A stretch of DNA of 38,459 nucleotides from Rathayibacter_A sp036510655 (GTDB taxonomy: Bacteria; Actinomycetota; Actinomycetes; Actinomycetales; Microbacteriaceae): contig DATCDQ010000052.1 in NCBI GenBank assembly GCA_036510655.1, forward strand, positions 1-38,459, given 5' to 3'. The position numbers and the translations under genes are program-made. Below the pieces are notes generated by a model. It saw only the letters and a list, made by a program, of their open reading frames with translations. It ran no database searches and was not told the DNA's origin. Each line of letters begins with the position of its first letter. Positions within the stretch are counted from its first letter, which is position 1. Positions 6,607 through 14,527 of the stretch are shown one piece after another.

Positions 6607-7506
6607 ATGGCCGTAGATGTAGACACGTCCGAGAAGTTCGCCGCGTATGCCCACCCGGAACGCTTGGTCAGCACCGAGTGGTTGCAGGAGCACCTCGGCG
6701 ACGCCGGACTGGTGGTCGTCGAGTCGGACGAGGATGTGCTGCTGTACGAGACCGGACACATTCCCGGCGCCGTCAAGGTCGACTGGCACACCGACCTCAA
6801 CGACCCTGTGCTGCGCGACTATGTCACGAGTGAGCGCTTCGCGCAGTTGCTCGGCAGCAAGGGCATCTCCCGCGACAGCACCGTGGTGCTTTACGGCGAC
6901 AAGAGCAACTGGTGGGCCGCATACGCACTGTGGGTGTTCACCCTTTTCGGCCACGAAGATGTTCGCTTGCTCGACGGTGGCCGCGATAAATGGATTGCAG
7001 AGGGCCGCGAGATCACAACCGACGCTCCGTCACGCGCCGCCGTCGAATACCCCACCGTCGAGCGCAACGATCCCGCGATCCGCGCGTTCAAGGACGACGT
7101 GCTCGCCCACTTCGGCAAGCCGTTGATCGACGTGCGCTCCCCCGAGGAATACAGCGGAGAGCGTACCGAGATCCCCGGCTATCCGCAGGAGGGGTCGCTG
7201 CGCGCCGGCCACATCCCGTCCGCAGCATCCGTGCCGTGGGCGCGCGCTGCTGCCCCGGATGCGACGTTCAAGACTCGCGATGAACTCGAGGCCATCTACA
7301 AAGGCGAAGTCGGGCTGGCAGAGGGCGACGATGTGATCGCATACTGCCGCATCGGTGAACGCTCCAGCCACACCTGGTTCGTGCTGAAGCACCTGCTCGG
7401 CTTCGAATCCGTCCGCAACTACGACGGCTCGTGGACCGAGTGGGGCAGCGCAGTGCGCGTGCCGATCACTAAGGGCTCCGAGCGCGGCGAGGTCCCGGCG
7501 CTCTGA
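6607..7506 (+). CDS. sseA: Thiosulfate sulfurtransferase (rhodanese), SseA-like
   Basis: A 299-residue two-domain rhodanese that transfers sulfane sulfur to thiophilic acceptors. The C-terminal domain carries the catalytic Cys in YCRIGERSS (Cys247 from this start). The N-terminal domain is inactive, with YGDKSN at the matching position. Two adjacent ATG codons (6604, 6607) follow GGAGGT at 6597-6602; the second has the better spacing. The next gene is sufE, the same order as the mycobacterial sseA-sufE-like pair, so sulfur relay to SufE and Fe-S cluster assembly is a reasonable role. A long hairpin (7530-7567) separates the two genes and may modulate co-transcription. Confidence 0.92.
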   Translation: MAVDVDTSEKFAAYAHPERLVSTEWLQEHLGDAGLVVVESDEDVLLYETGHIPGAVKVDWHTDLNDPVLRDYVTSERFAQLLGSKGISRDSTVVLYGDKSNWWAAYALWVFTLFGHEDVRLLDGGRDKWIAEGREITTDAPSRAAVEYPTVERNDPAIRAFKDDVLAHFGKPLIDVRSPEEYSGERTEIPGYPQEGSLRAGHIPSAASVPWARAAAPDATFKTRDELEAIYKGEVGLAEGDDVIAYCRIGERSSHTWFVLKHLLGFESVRNYDGSWTEWGSAVRVPITKGSERGEVPAL

Positions 7507-7529
7507 CCGACTAACCGCAGGCCGATTCC

Positions 7530-7574
7530 GCACCGGCCGGCAACCTGCATCAGGTGCCGGCCGGTGCTGTTCTC
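7530..7574 (+). terminator. Long intercistronic hairpin between sseA and sufE
   Basis: The arms 7530-7547 and 7551-7567 pair over 17 bp with a single bulged A and a three-base loop, followed by TGTTCTC. It resembles an intrinsic terminator with a modest U tract. It ends 23 bases before the sufE ATG, so it could uncouple sufE from sseA or act as an attenuator or mRNA processing site. Confidence 0.6.
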
Positions 7575-7590
7575 GTCAGCGAGTGAGACA

Positions 7591-8040
7591 ATGGACGAAA
7601 TGAACACAACAGAACTTCCCGAAACCCTGCGCGAGATCACGGAGGAGTTTCACGCCCTGGAATTGCGGGAGAGGCTCCAACTTCTGTTGGAGTTTTCAAA
7701 TGAGCTCCCCGAGTTGCCCGAGCGTTATCGCGACCATCCCGACCTCTTCGAACGCGTCGAGGAATGCCAGTCGCCTGTGTTCATTTTCGTCGAAGTCGAC
7801 GAGCAGGACGTTGTGCATCTGTTCGCGACCGCGCCCCGCGAGTCTCCGACAACCCGGGGTTTCGCCTCGATCCTCACTCAGGGCCTCGCCGGACTGACCG
7901 TGGATCAGGTTCTTGCCGTCCCCGATGGCTTCCCGCAGGATCTCGGATTGACGGAGGCCGTCTCTCCGCTTCGGATCCGCGGGATGACCGCCCTGTTGAG
8001 CCGTACGAAGCAGCAGATCCGGCGCAAGGTCGCGGCGTAA
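7591..8040 (+). CDS. sufE: SufE family sulfur-acceptor protein
   Basis: A 149-residue SufE-type protein. SufE accepts persulfide sulfur from a cysteine desulfurase and passes it to the Suf scaffold for Fe-S cluster assembly. The active-site Cys is Cys59 in VEECQSPVFI, and the ordering of the N-terminal helix, Cys loop and C-terminal RIRGM segment fits the family. The ATG at 7591 follows GCGAGTGAG. A GTG at 7564 would lie within the preceding hairpin and is less likely; an ATG at 7600 is also possible. Its upstream neighbour, the rhodanese, could be a sulfur donor. The 3' end overlaps the convergent hydrolase gene by about 167 bases. Confidence 0.9.
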   Translation: MDEMNTTELPETLREITEEFHALELRERLQLLLEFSNELPELPERYRDHPDLFERVEECQSPVFIFVEVDEQDVVHLFATAPRESPTTRGFASILTQGLAGLTVDQVLAVPDGFPQDLGLTEAVSPLRIRGMTALLSRTKQQIRRKVAA

Positions 8041-9247
8041 GCCGGCGCAACCATCCATCGATCGCGCCGTTCCAACGCTCCGCGTCGTAGTTCCACAGTT
8101 TGGTGTGCTGTGCAACGCTGAACGGCACGAAGGTGACGATGTCGGGTCGCGCGGCCGCGAGAGCTCGGGAGGCGGTCGACGGCACGAAGTTGTCGTCATC
8201 ACTGTGCATGAGCAGGATCGGCACGTTCAACGCTGTTGACCGTACTGTGAAGTCCATGGCGGCAAGGTCGATCGGCTGGTGAAGTCCGGTCATCGGCCGC
8301 CCCCACGGCGCCGACAACAGGGCGAGCGCCGCACGGGTGATCGGGCCCGGCAGGCGCAGCTGCGCGGCCTGATGCTCGAGGGTATCGACCCAATCGACAA
8401 CTGGTGAGTCCAGCACGACACCGCGCACCGCTTCGGTGTACGTCGAACGGGTCAGCGTCTGGAGCACGATCGCCCCGCCCATCGACCACCCGACCAGTAC
8501 GATGTCCGTCGCCCCCTGAGCGAGTGCGAAGCGAAGTGCCGCATCGACGTCGCGCCACTCGGTCGAACCGAGTCCGTAACGGCCGTCAGCGCTGTTCGGC
8601 GCGTCGCCGTCATTACGGTACGACATCACGAGACTCGTGTAGCCGCGCGCCGTGAATGCCGGAATGCCCCGTAGGGTCTCCTGGCGACGAGTCCCCCTGC
8701 CGTGGACATGGATCGCCCACCGGCGCGTGCCGCGCGCAGCCGGGAAGAGCCAGGCGGGCGCACTGCCTCCTTCCGTATCGACGGAGACGCTAGAAACCGG
8801 GTAGCCCAACTCCTCCGGCCGCAGATACCACCAGCCGCTGATTCGCCCCTGGCGGGCATGGCCCAGCGAGCCGAACGTCACAGCATCGATGCGCCGCGTC
8901 ACTGTTGTGTCGCCGACGGTCAGAATCGAGCCGAGTCTGAGATGGGCGCTGTCGCCGGAGACCCAGAGGCTGTAGCGGCCGTCTACGACGGTATCCGGCG
9001 TCTTGCTCAGTGTGACGGTGGTTCGATCGGGCGAGACTGCCCTGATCGCGACATCGTCGCGAACCGTCCGTGCTGGGGTGACCACGACGCGTGCAATGCG
9101 CGCGGTCGTTGCCGCGGCGAGGCCCGCAGTCAATACCGTTGTGAGCGCCACGACTCCGGCGCCAGCCCCCACGATGCCGATGGTCGAGGAAACATTCACC
9201 CGCCGAGAGCGTCTCACCATTCCAAATGCTCCTCGCGCCTTCTTCAC
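7874..9247 (-). CDS. Membrane-anchored alpha/beta hydrolase
   Basis: A 457-residue protein with a basic N-terminus and one transmembrane segment (about residues 22-46), then a probably extracytoplasmic alpha/beta hydrolase domain. The nucleophile is Ser255 in GWSMGG, and the likely acid and histidine are Asp350 (MHSDDD) and His381 (VAQHTKLW). The substrate is unknown; peptidase- or lipase-like activity is typical of such proteins. The fold should end near residue 405. The remaining 55 or so residues are encoded antisense to sufE and are rich in R, S, G and P, so the natural stop seems to have been lost or the overlap is real. An alternative start is the ATG at 9220. It is divergent from the DUF3000 gene. 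Confidence 0.82.
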   Translation of the reverse strand: MKKARGAFGMVRRSRRVNVSSTIGIVGAGAGVVALTTVLTAGLAAATTARIARVVVTPARTVRDDVAIRAVSPDRTTVTLSKTPDTVVDGRYSLWVSGDSAHLRLGSILTVGDTTVTRRIDAVTFGSLGHARQGRISGWWYLRPEELGYPVSSVSVDTEGGSAPAWLFPAARGTRRWAIHVHGRGTRRQETLRGIPAFTARGYTSLVMSYRNDGDAPNSADGRYGLGSTEWRDVDAALRFALAQGATDIVLVGWSMGGAIVLQTLTRSTYTEAVRGVVLDSPVVDWVDTLEHQAAQLRLPGPITRAALALLSAPWGRPMTGLHQPIDLAAMDFTVRSTALNVPILLMHSDDDNFVPSTASRALAAARPDIVTFVPFSVAQHTKLWNYDAERWNGAIDGWLRRLTPRPCAGSAASYGSTGRSSRGSEAERRPPSIRDPAGSHRGRQEPDPRSVRRGPE

Positions 9248-9335
9248 ACAGCATGAGCCGGTGCCTCGAACGACCGTTGCGCCGTTGACGGCGTGCCTCC
9301 CCGGTTCGACCGCACGGAAACTCTAGTCTGCGTAC

Positions 9336-9932
9336 GTGTCAACTACCCCCCCGGACCCGCGTCTTCCCGCGGAGTTCGCCGCGGCGCTCGACTCGGTCAA
9401 GCGCGCAAAGATCCGCCCGGAACTGGTCGTGAACGAGATTCCGGCGCCGGGCCAACTTGCCCCGTATTCGGTTGCGCTGGCAGCCGATGTGACCCCCGTG
9501 CGCCACGGTGCAGACTCCGAACTCGGCACAGGCCGATTCATTTTGTTGTACGACGTCGAGGAGCCAGAAGCCTGGGGCGGCCCGTTCAGGGTGGTCTGCT
9601 TTGCACAGGCGCCCCTCGAGACCGAGATCGGACTCGACCCGTTCCTCGCCGACGTGGCCTGGTCGTGGCTTGTCGATGCGCTCGACGCCCGGGGTGCCGA
9701 ATACACTGCGGCGTCCGGCACCGCGACCAAGATCATTTCGACCGGATTCGGCGAACTCGCCCGCCAGGGTGACGGCGCCCAGATCGAGTTGCGCGCATCC
9801 TGGAGTCCGACACAAACGGATGTCTCGACGCACGTCGAGGGTTGGGGCGAGCTGCTCTGCATGCTCGCCGGCCTGCCGCCGACGCCGGATGGCGTCAGTC
9901 TGCTTTCCCAGCGACGGGCCGCACGTGGCTGA
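9336..9932 (+). CDS. DUF3000 domain protein
   Basis: A 198-residue protein matching the actinobacterial DUF3000 family, seen in the opening PAEFAAALDSV, the central FRVVCFAQAPLETEIGLDPFLADVAWSWL region and the WGELLCMLAGLPP end. The function is unknown. It starts with GTG at 9336. Its stop overlaps the start of RNase D by eight bases (GTGGCTGA, 9925-9932), so translation of the two is probably coupled; this DUF3000-RNase D order is usual in actinobacteria. It is soluble, with no signal peptide. Confidence 0.88.
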   Translation: MSTTPPDPRLPAEFAAALDSVKRAKIRPELVVNEIPAPGQLAPYSVALAADVTPVRHGADSELGTGRFILLYDVEEPEAWGGPFRVVCFAQAPLETEIGLDPFLADVAWSWLVDALDARGAEYTAASGTATKIISTGFGELARQGDGAQIELRASWSPTQTDVSTHVEGWGELLCMLAGLPPTPDGVSLLSQRRAARG

Positions 9933-11121
9933 TCACCATGTGATCAATACGCGCGACGAGTATGAGCGCGCCGTCGCCGAGCTCGCGGCGGGTGACGGAC
10001 CCATCGCCGTCGACGCGGAGCGCGCGTCCGGTTATCGGTATTCGCAACGTGCCTATCTGATCCAGATGTTCCGCCGAGGCTCTGGCACGTATCTTTTCGA
10101 CCCGCCGGCGATCGGACAGTTCTCTGAGCTGGAAGCGGCCATCGGCGAGGTCGAATGGGTGCTGCACGCGGCGAGCCAAGACCTCCACTGTCTGCGCGAA
10201 GTCGGATTGAATCCGCACGCACTGTTCGACACGGAGTTGGCCGCCCGCTTGCTCGGGATGCCACGCGTGGGGCTTGGCACGGTGGTAGAAGAGCTCCTGG
10301 GGATTCACTTGGCCAAAGAGCATTCTGCCGCCGACTGGTCGACGCGTCCCCTTCCCGAGCCGTGGCTGGTCTATGCCGCATTGGACGTCGAGCTGCTGGT
10401 CGACCTGCGCGACGCCATCGCCGCGCTGCTCGAGGAATCAGGCAAGACTGAGATCGCCGAGCAGGAGTTTCAGGCGGAGCTCGAGAGCAAAGACAAGTTG
10501 CCGCGGTCTGAGCCGTGGCGCAGGCTGTCCGGCATCCACTCGATCAAAGGGCTGCGCAACCTGGCCGTCGCCCGCGAGCTGTGGCTCTCCCGTGACGAGT
10601 TCGCGCGCGAGATCGACACGGCACCGGGCAGACTCGTGCCGGACGCGTCGCTGACCGCAGCCGCGAAGGCATTGCCTGCCACGAAGCGGGACCTCAGTCA
10701 GCTACGCGAATTTTCCGGTCGCGCGAGCCGCAGTGAAATCGATCGGTGGTGGGCGGCCATCGAACGCGGTCGCTTGACGGACGATCTGCCCGTGCTGCGC
10801 GGACACAGTGATACTCTCCCGCCTGCTCGGTCCTGGTCTGAGCGCAATCCAGAGGCGGATGTGCGGCTCAGGCACGCCCGAGACGCGATCGGCGTTCTGT
10901 CAGAAAAACGGGCAATCCCGGTCGAGAACCTTCTGACTCCCGAGGTCTTGCGACGCATCGCCTGGACGCCCCCGACCCCGATCGACGAGCCGACGATCGG
11001 CCAGGCGCTGGCCGATCACGGCGCGCGGCCGTGGCAGATCGAGGCAACGGCGCCCATCATTGCCGCGGCGTTTGTCGAGGCCGACCAAAGCGTAGACGAG
11101 ACCGACAGCAACGCTTCGTAG
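9925..11121 (+). CDS. rnd: Ribonuclease D, with HRDC domain
   Basis: A 398-residue DEDD-family 3'-5' exoribonuclease for RNA trimming. The exonuclease motifs are Asp30/Glu32 in VDAERASG, Asp86 in ASQDLHCL, and Tyr150/Asp154 in YAALDVELL. A helical HRDC domain follows at about residues 205-270 (GIHSIKGLRNLAVARELW). The frame is open much further upstream, through the DUF3000 gene. I chose the GTG at 9925 because it overlaps the DUF3000 stop and the first residues (ADHHVINTRDEYERAV) match a normal RNase D beginning. A short intergenic region with a possible promoter leads to the thiolase gene. Confidence 0.92.
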   Translation: MADHHVINTRDEYERAVAELAAGDGPIAVDAERASGYRYSQRAYLIQMFRRGSGTYLFDPPAIGQFSELEAAIGEVEWVLHAASQDLHCLREVGLNPHALFDTELAARLLGMPRVGLGTVVEELLGIHLAKEHSAADWSTRPLPEPWLVYAALDVELLVDLRDAIAALLEESGKTEIAEQEFQAELESKDKLPRSEPWRRLSGIHSIKGLRNLAVARELWLSRDEFAREIDTAPGRLVPDASLTAAAKALPATKRDLSQLREFSGRASRSEIDRWWAAIERGRLTDDLPVLRGHSDTLPPARSWSERNPEADVRLRHARDAIGVLSEKRAIPVENLLTPEVLRRIAWTPPTPIDEPTIGQALADHGARPWQIEATAPIIAAAFVEADQSVDETDSNAS

Positions 11122-11138
11122 AATCGCGCAAACGATTC

Positions 11139-11165
11139 TTGTCCGTCAGGACGCCGCTCTAGGAT
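11139..11165 (+). promoter_or_regulatory. Possible promoter of the beta-oxidation operon
   Basis: TTGTCC (11139-11144) and TAGGAT (11160-11165) are 15 bases apart, a little short for SigA. The predicted start of transcription would fall just before the ribosome-binding site GGGAGG at 11182-11187. No fatty-acid-regulator palindrome was recognised nearby. Confidence 0.35.
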
Positions 11166-11191
11166 CAAGACAGATCCAATTGGGAGGCACA

Positions 11192-12388
11192 GTGGCCGAG
11201 GTAGCTGATGTTCTGTTCGTCGACGGAGTCCGTACTCCGTTCGGGCGGGCGGGCGAAAAGGGCATGTATTGGAACACACGCGCGGACGATCTGGCTGTGA
11301 AAGCCGTGATCGGGCTGCTCGAGCGGAACCCGAATGTGCCGAAAGATCGCATTGACGATGTGGCGATCGCCGCCACAACGCAACAGGGCGATCAGGGCTT
11401 GACGCTTGGGCGCACCGTTGCACTGCTGGCCGGGCTCCCCCAGAGCGTTCCCGGCTTCGCCATCGATCGCATGTGCGCTGGAGCGATGACCTCGGTCACC
11501 ACACTCGGCTCCGGTATCGGCTTCGGCGCGTACGATCTTGCGCTCGCCGGCGGGGTTGAGCACATGGGGCGGCATCCGATGGGGTTCGGAGCCGATCCGA
11601 ACCCGCGCTTTCTGACCGAGCGACTGGTCGGTGAAGACGCATTGAATATGGGCAAGACGGCGGAGCGCATCCACGACCGCTTCCCGAATCTGACCAAGGA
11701 ACGTGCCGACCGCTTCGGCATGCGCAGCCAGCAGAAGATTGCTGCGGCCTATGCCGCGGGCAAGATCCAGCCCGACCTGATCCCGGTTGCGCTGCGCAGC
11801 GAGGCGGGTTGGGGACTGGCGACCGAAGACGAGGGTATGCGCCCCGCCACGACGATGGAGGGCCTCGCCGGCCTGAAGACTCCGTTCCGGCCGCACGGCC
11901 GCGTCACGGCGGGCAACGCGTCGCCGCTGACGGACGGTGCCACCGTGAGCCTGTTGGCGAGTGCGGATGCTGCCGCCGAGTTGGGCCTGCGCCCCAAGAT
12001 GCGTCTGGTCAGTTTCGCGTTTGCGGGCGTGGATCCGGAGATCATGGGCATCGGACCGATCCCCTCGACCGAGAAGGCGCTACGCAAGGCGAGCCTGAAG
12101 ATCGAGGACATCGGGCTGTTCGAGTTGAATGAGGCGTTTGCCATTCAGGTGATCTCTCTGCTCGACCACTTTGGTATCGATGACGAAGACCCGCGCGTGA
12201 ACGTCTGGGGCGGCGCGATCGCTATCGGCCACCCGCTGGCCGCGACCGGAGTACGCCTGATGATTCAACTGGCTGCACAGTTTGCCGAGCATCCTGAGGT
12301 GCGCTACGGGCTGACAGCCATGTGCGTCGGCCTCGGCCAAGGTGGCAGTGTGATCTGGGAGAACCCCAACTGGACCGGAAAGGCGTAG
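11192..12388 (+). CDS. fadA: Acetyl-CoA C-acyltransferase (thiolase)
   Basis: A 398-residue thiolase that cleaves 3-ketoacyl-CoA with CoA in the last step of beta-oxidation. The acyl-accepting Cys95 lies in DRMCAGAMTS. NEAFA, the GHPLAATG histidine and the C-terminal MCVGLGQGG cysteine are all present, so the enzyme should be active. I chose the GTG at 11192 over the upstream TTG because GGGAGG lies at 11182-11187. The multifunctional FadB-type gene begins three bases after the stop, forming the standard two-subunit fatty-acid oxidation operon. Confidence 0.93.
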   Translation: MAEVADVLFVDGVRTPFGRAGEKGMYWNTRADDLAVKAVIGLLERNPNVPKDRIDDVAIAATTQQGDQGLTLGRTVALLAGLPQSVPGFAIDRMCAGAMTSVTTLGSGIGFGAYDLALAGGVEHMGRHPMGFGADPNPRFLTERLVGEDALNMGKTAERIHDRFPNLTKERADRFGMRSQQKIAAAYAAGKIQPDLIPVALRSEAGWGLATEDEGMRPATTMEGLAGLKTPFRPHGRVTAGNASPLTDGATVSLLASADAAAELGLRPKMRLVSFAFAGVDPEIMGIGPIPSTEKALRKASLKIEDIGLFELNEAFAIQVISLLDHFGIDDEDPRVNVWGGAIAIGHPLAATGVRLMIQLAAQFAEHPEVRYGLTAMCVGLGQGGSVIWENPNWTGKA

Positions 12389-12391
12389 GCG

Positions 12392-14527
12392 ATGACGGAC
12401 TACAGCACCATTGATTTCAGCCCGCTCGTCGACGTCTCCTCCGATGAGGTCGTCACGCACTCGTTTGTGCGTGACGTCGCACTCCGCAGCGGCAAGACGC
12501 TCGCCCTCGTCACACTCGACAACGGGCGCGACCACACCCGACCGAACACGCTCGGCCCGCTGACCCTGCTCGAACTGCGTGACACGCTTGGCGCGCTGAA
12601 ACAGCGTGCTGCGGCCGGTGAGATCGCCGCTATTGCCATCACCGGTAAGCCGTTCTTCCTCGCGGCGGGCGCCGACCTCAGCAAGGTCGGCGACATTGCC
12701 GACCGTCGGGTCGCGCAATTGCTGCCGCAGCTGGGGCACCAGGTGCTCGGCTCGCTGACCGACCTCGGAGTGCCCTCCTTCGTCTTCATCAACGGGCTCG
12801 CTTTGGGCGGCGGCCTGGAAATCGGCCTCAACGCGAACTATCGCACGGTGGACCTGTCCGCGGTCGGGATCGGCCTGCCGGAGGTTTTCCTCGGCCTGAT
12901 CCCCGGGTGGGGCGGCGCGTACCTGCTGCCGAACCTCATCGGCATCGAGAACGCGCTGAAGGTGATCATCGAGAACCCTTTGAAGATGAACCGGATGCTG
13001 CGCCCGGCAGATGTGCTCGAACTCGGCATCGCTGATGCCGGCTTCCCCTCAGCAACCTTCCTCGAGGACTCCCTTCGGTGGGCCGACGGTGTGATCAACG
13101 GCACGGTCACCGTGAAACGCCCGAACCTGCCAGGCAAGATCGAACGCGCCGTCAAATGGGATGCTGCAGTTGGTATCGCCCGCAAAATGGTGGCGAGCCG
13201 GATCGGTACCGTCGCCATTTCGCCGTTCGCAGCCCTCGATCTGCTGAAGGCCGCGAAGAGCGGCACAAAGGCGGAAGGTTTCGAGCGCGAAGATGCAGCG
13301 CTCGCCGAGTTGATCACCGGCGACCAGTTCCAGGCCAGCGTGTACGCGTTCAATCTGGTGCAAAAGCGCGCAAAACGCCCCGCCGGCGCCCCCGACGAGG
13401 CACTGGCCAAGCGCGTCACGAAGGTCGGGGTGATCGGGGCCGGTCTCATGGCCAGCCAGTTCGCCCTGCTGTTCGTGCGCCGCCTGCGGGTTCCCGTCGT
13501 CATCACCGACCTCGACCAGGCTCGCGTTGACAAGGGAGTTGCCTACATTCATGACGAGATCGCAAAGCTCGCCGAAAAGAAGCGCATCTCCCCCGACGAG
13601 GCCAATCGCTTGCAGGCACTGGTCACCGGCACAACGGATAAGAATCTGTTCTCGGATGCCGACTGGGTGATCGAGGCGGTGTTCGAGGAACTCGGTGTCA
13701 AGCAGGACGTTTTCGCCGAGATCGAGAACTACATCTCGCCGGAGGCCGTTCTGGCCACGAACACCTCGTCGCTATCTGTGGAACAGATCGGCGCCAAGCT
13801 GAAGCATCCGGAGCGTTTGGTCGGCTTCCACTTCTTCAACCCGGTGGCGGTCATGCCGCTGATCGAGGTAGTGAACGCCCCTGCCACGGATGAGGCGACA
13901 CTGTCGACTGCGATGGTCACAGCCAAGGCGCTCCGCAAGAACGCGGTGATCACCCGTGACACTCCCGGTTTCGTGGTCAACCGCGTGCTCGCCAAGCTCC
14001 TCGGTGAAGCAATGCGAGCCGTCGATGCGGGCACTGATTTCGAAACGGTCGATGCGGCGCTCGCGCCACTCGGCCTGCCGATGTCGCCGTCTGTGCTGCT
14101 GGACCTGGTTGGCCTCACCGTCGGCGCACACGTGCTCGACACCCACAACGCCGCTTTCCCCGAGCGCTTCTACCGGTCCGAAAACCTGCACAGGCTGGCC
14201 GAGTACGGCACACTGCTCGAAAAGGACGCCAAGGGCAAGGTCAAAGGGATCGACAAGGGCGCCCTCAAGGTGATCACCGTCGGCAACGCGCCCGTGCCCG
14301 CGGAGGAACTCCTGCGCCGCGTGCAAGACGGACTCGCCGACGAAATCCACCGGATGCTCGAAGACGACGTCGTACACGCCCCGGACGACATCGACCTGTG
14401 CATGATCCTTGGCGCCGGTTGGCCGTTCCAGATGGGCGGTGTGACGCCCTATCTGGATCGGGTCGGCGCGAGCAACCGGATCTTCGGTGGCACGTTCCAC
14501 ACGCCGCCGATCGCAGGCATCGCGTGA
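12392..14527 (+). CDS. fadB: FadB-type enoyl-CoA hydratase / 3-hydroxyacyl-CoA dehydrogenase
   Basis: A 711-residue multifunctional beta-oxidation enzyme. The N-terminal crotonase domain hydrates enoyl-CoA, with catalytic-type Glu143 in GGGLEIG and Glu164 in GLPEVFLG. The dehydrogenase domain oxidises 3-hydroxyacyl-CoA, with an NAD-binding glycine loop GAGLMAS at about 349-355 and His480 in GFHFFNPV. A C-terminal 3HAD domain follows. The glycine loop has Ala where many FadB proteins have Gly (GAGLMG). The gene lies three bases after fadA, and its stop overlaps the next start by four bases (GTGA, 14524-14527), so all three genes are probably co-translated. Confidence 0.94.
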   Translation: MTDYSTIDFSPLVDVSSDEVVTHSFVRDVALRSGKTLALVTLDNGRDHTRPNTLGPLTLLELRDTLGALKQRAAAGEIAAIAITGKPFFLAAGADLSKVGDIADRRVAQLLPQLGHQVLGSLTDLGVPSFVFINGLALGGGLEIGLNANYRTVDLSAVGIGLPEVFLGLIPGWGGAYLLPNLIGIENALKVIIENPLKMNRMLRPADVLELGIADAGFPSATFLEDSLRWADGVINGTVTVKRPNLPGKIERAVKWDAAVGIARKMVASRIGTVAISPFAALDLLKAAKSGTKAEGFEREDAALAELITGDQFQASVYAFNLVQKRAKRPAGAPDEALAKRVTKVGVIGAGLMASQFALLFVRRLRVPVVITDLDQARVDKGVAYIHDEIAKLAEKKRISPDEANRLQALVTGTTDKNLFSDADWVIEAVFEELGVKQDVFAEIENYISPEAVLATNTSSLSVEQIGAKLKHPERLVGFHFFNPVAVMPLIEVVNAPATDEATLSTAMVTAKALRKNAVITRDTPGFVVNRVLAKLLGEAMRAVDAGTDFETVDAALAPLGLPMSPSVLLDLVGLTVGAHVLDTHNAAFPERFYRSENLHRLAEYGTLLEKDAKGKVKGIDKGALKVITVGNAPVPAEELLRRVQDGLADEIHRMLEDDVVHAPDDIDLCMILGAGWPFQMGGVTPYLDRVGASNRIFGGTFHTPPIAGIA

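Noticed and set aside
6459..6800. Upstream extension of zapE to a distant start
   Set aside because: It would overlap the divergent sseA coding region; the internal ATG at 6458 has a good ribosome-binding site and gives the family length.
9508..9924. Upstream extension of RNase D
   Set aside because: The extra residues overlap the DUF3000 gene in another frame and are Arg/Ser/Pro-rich; the GTG at 9925 gives a normal RNase D start.
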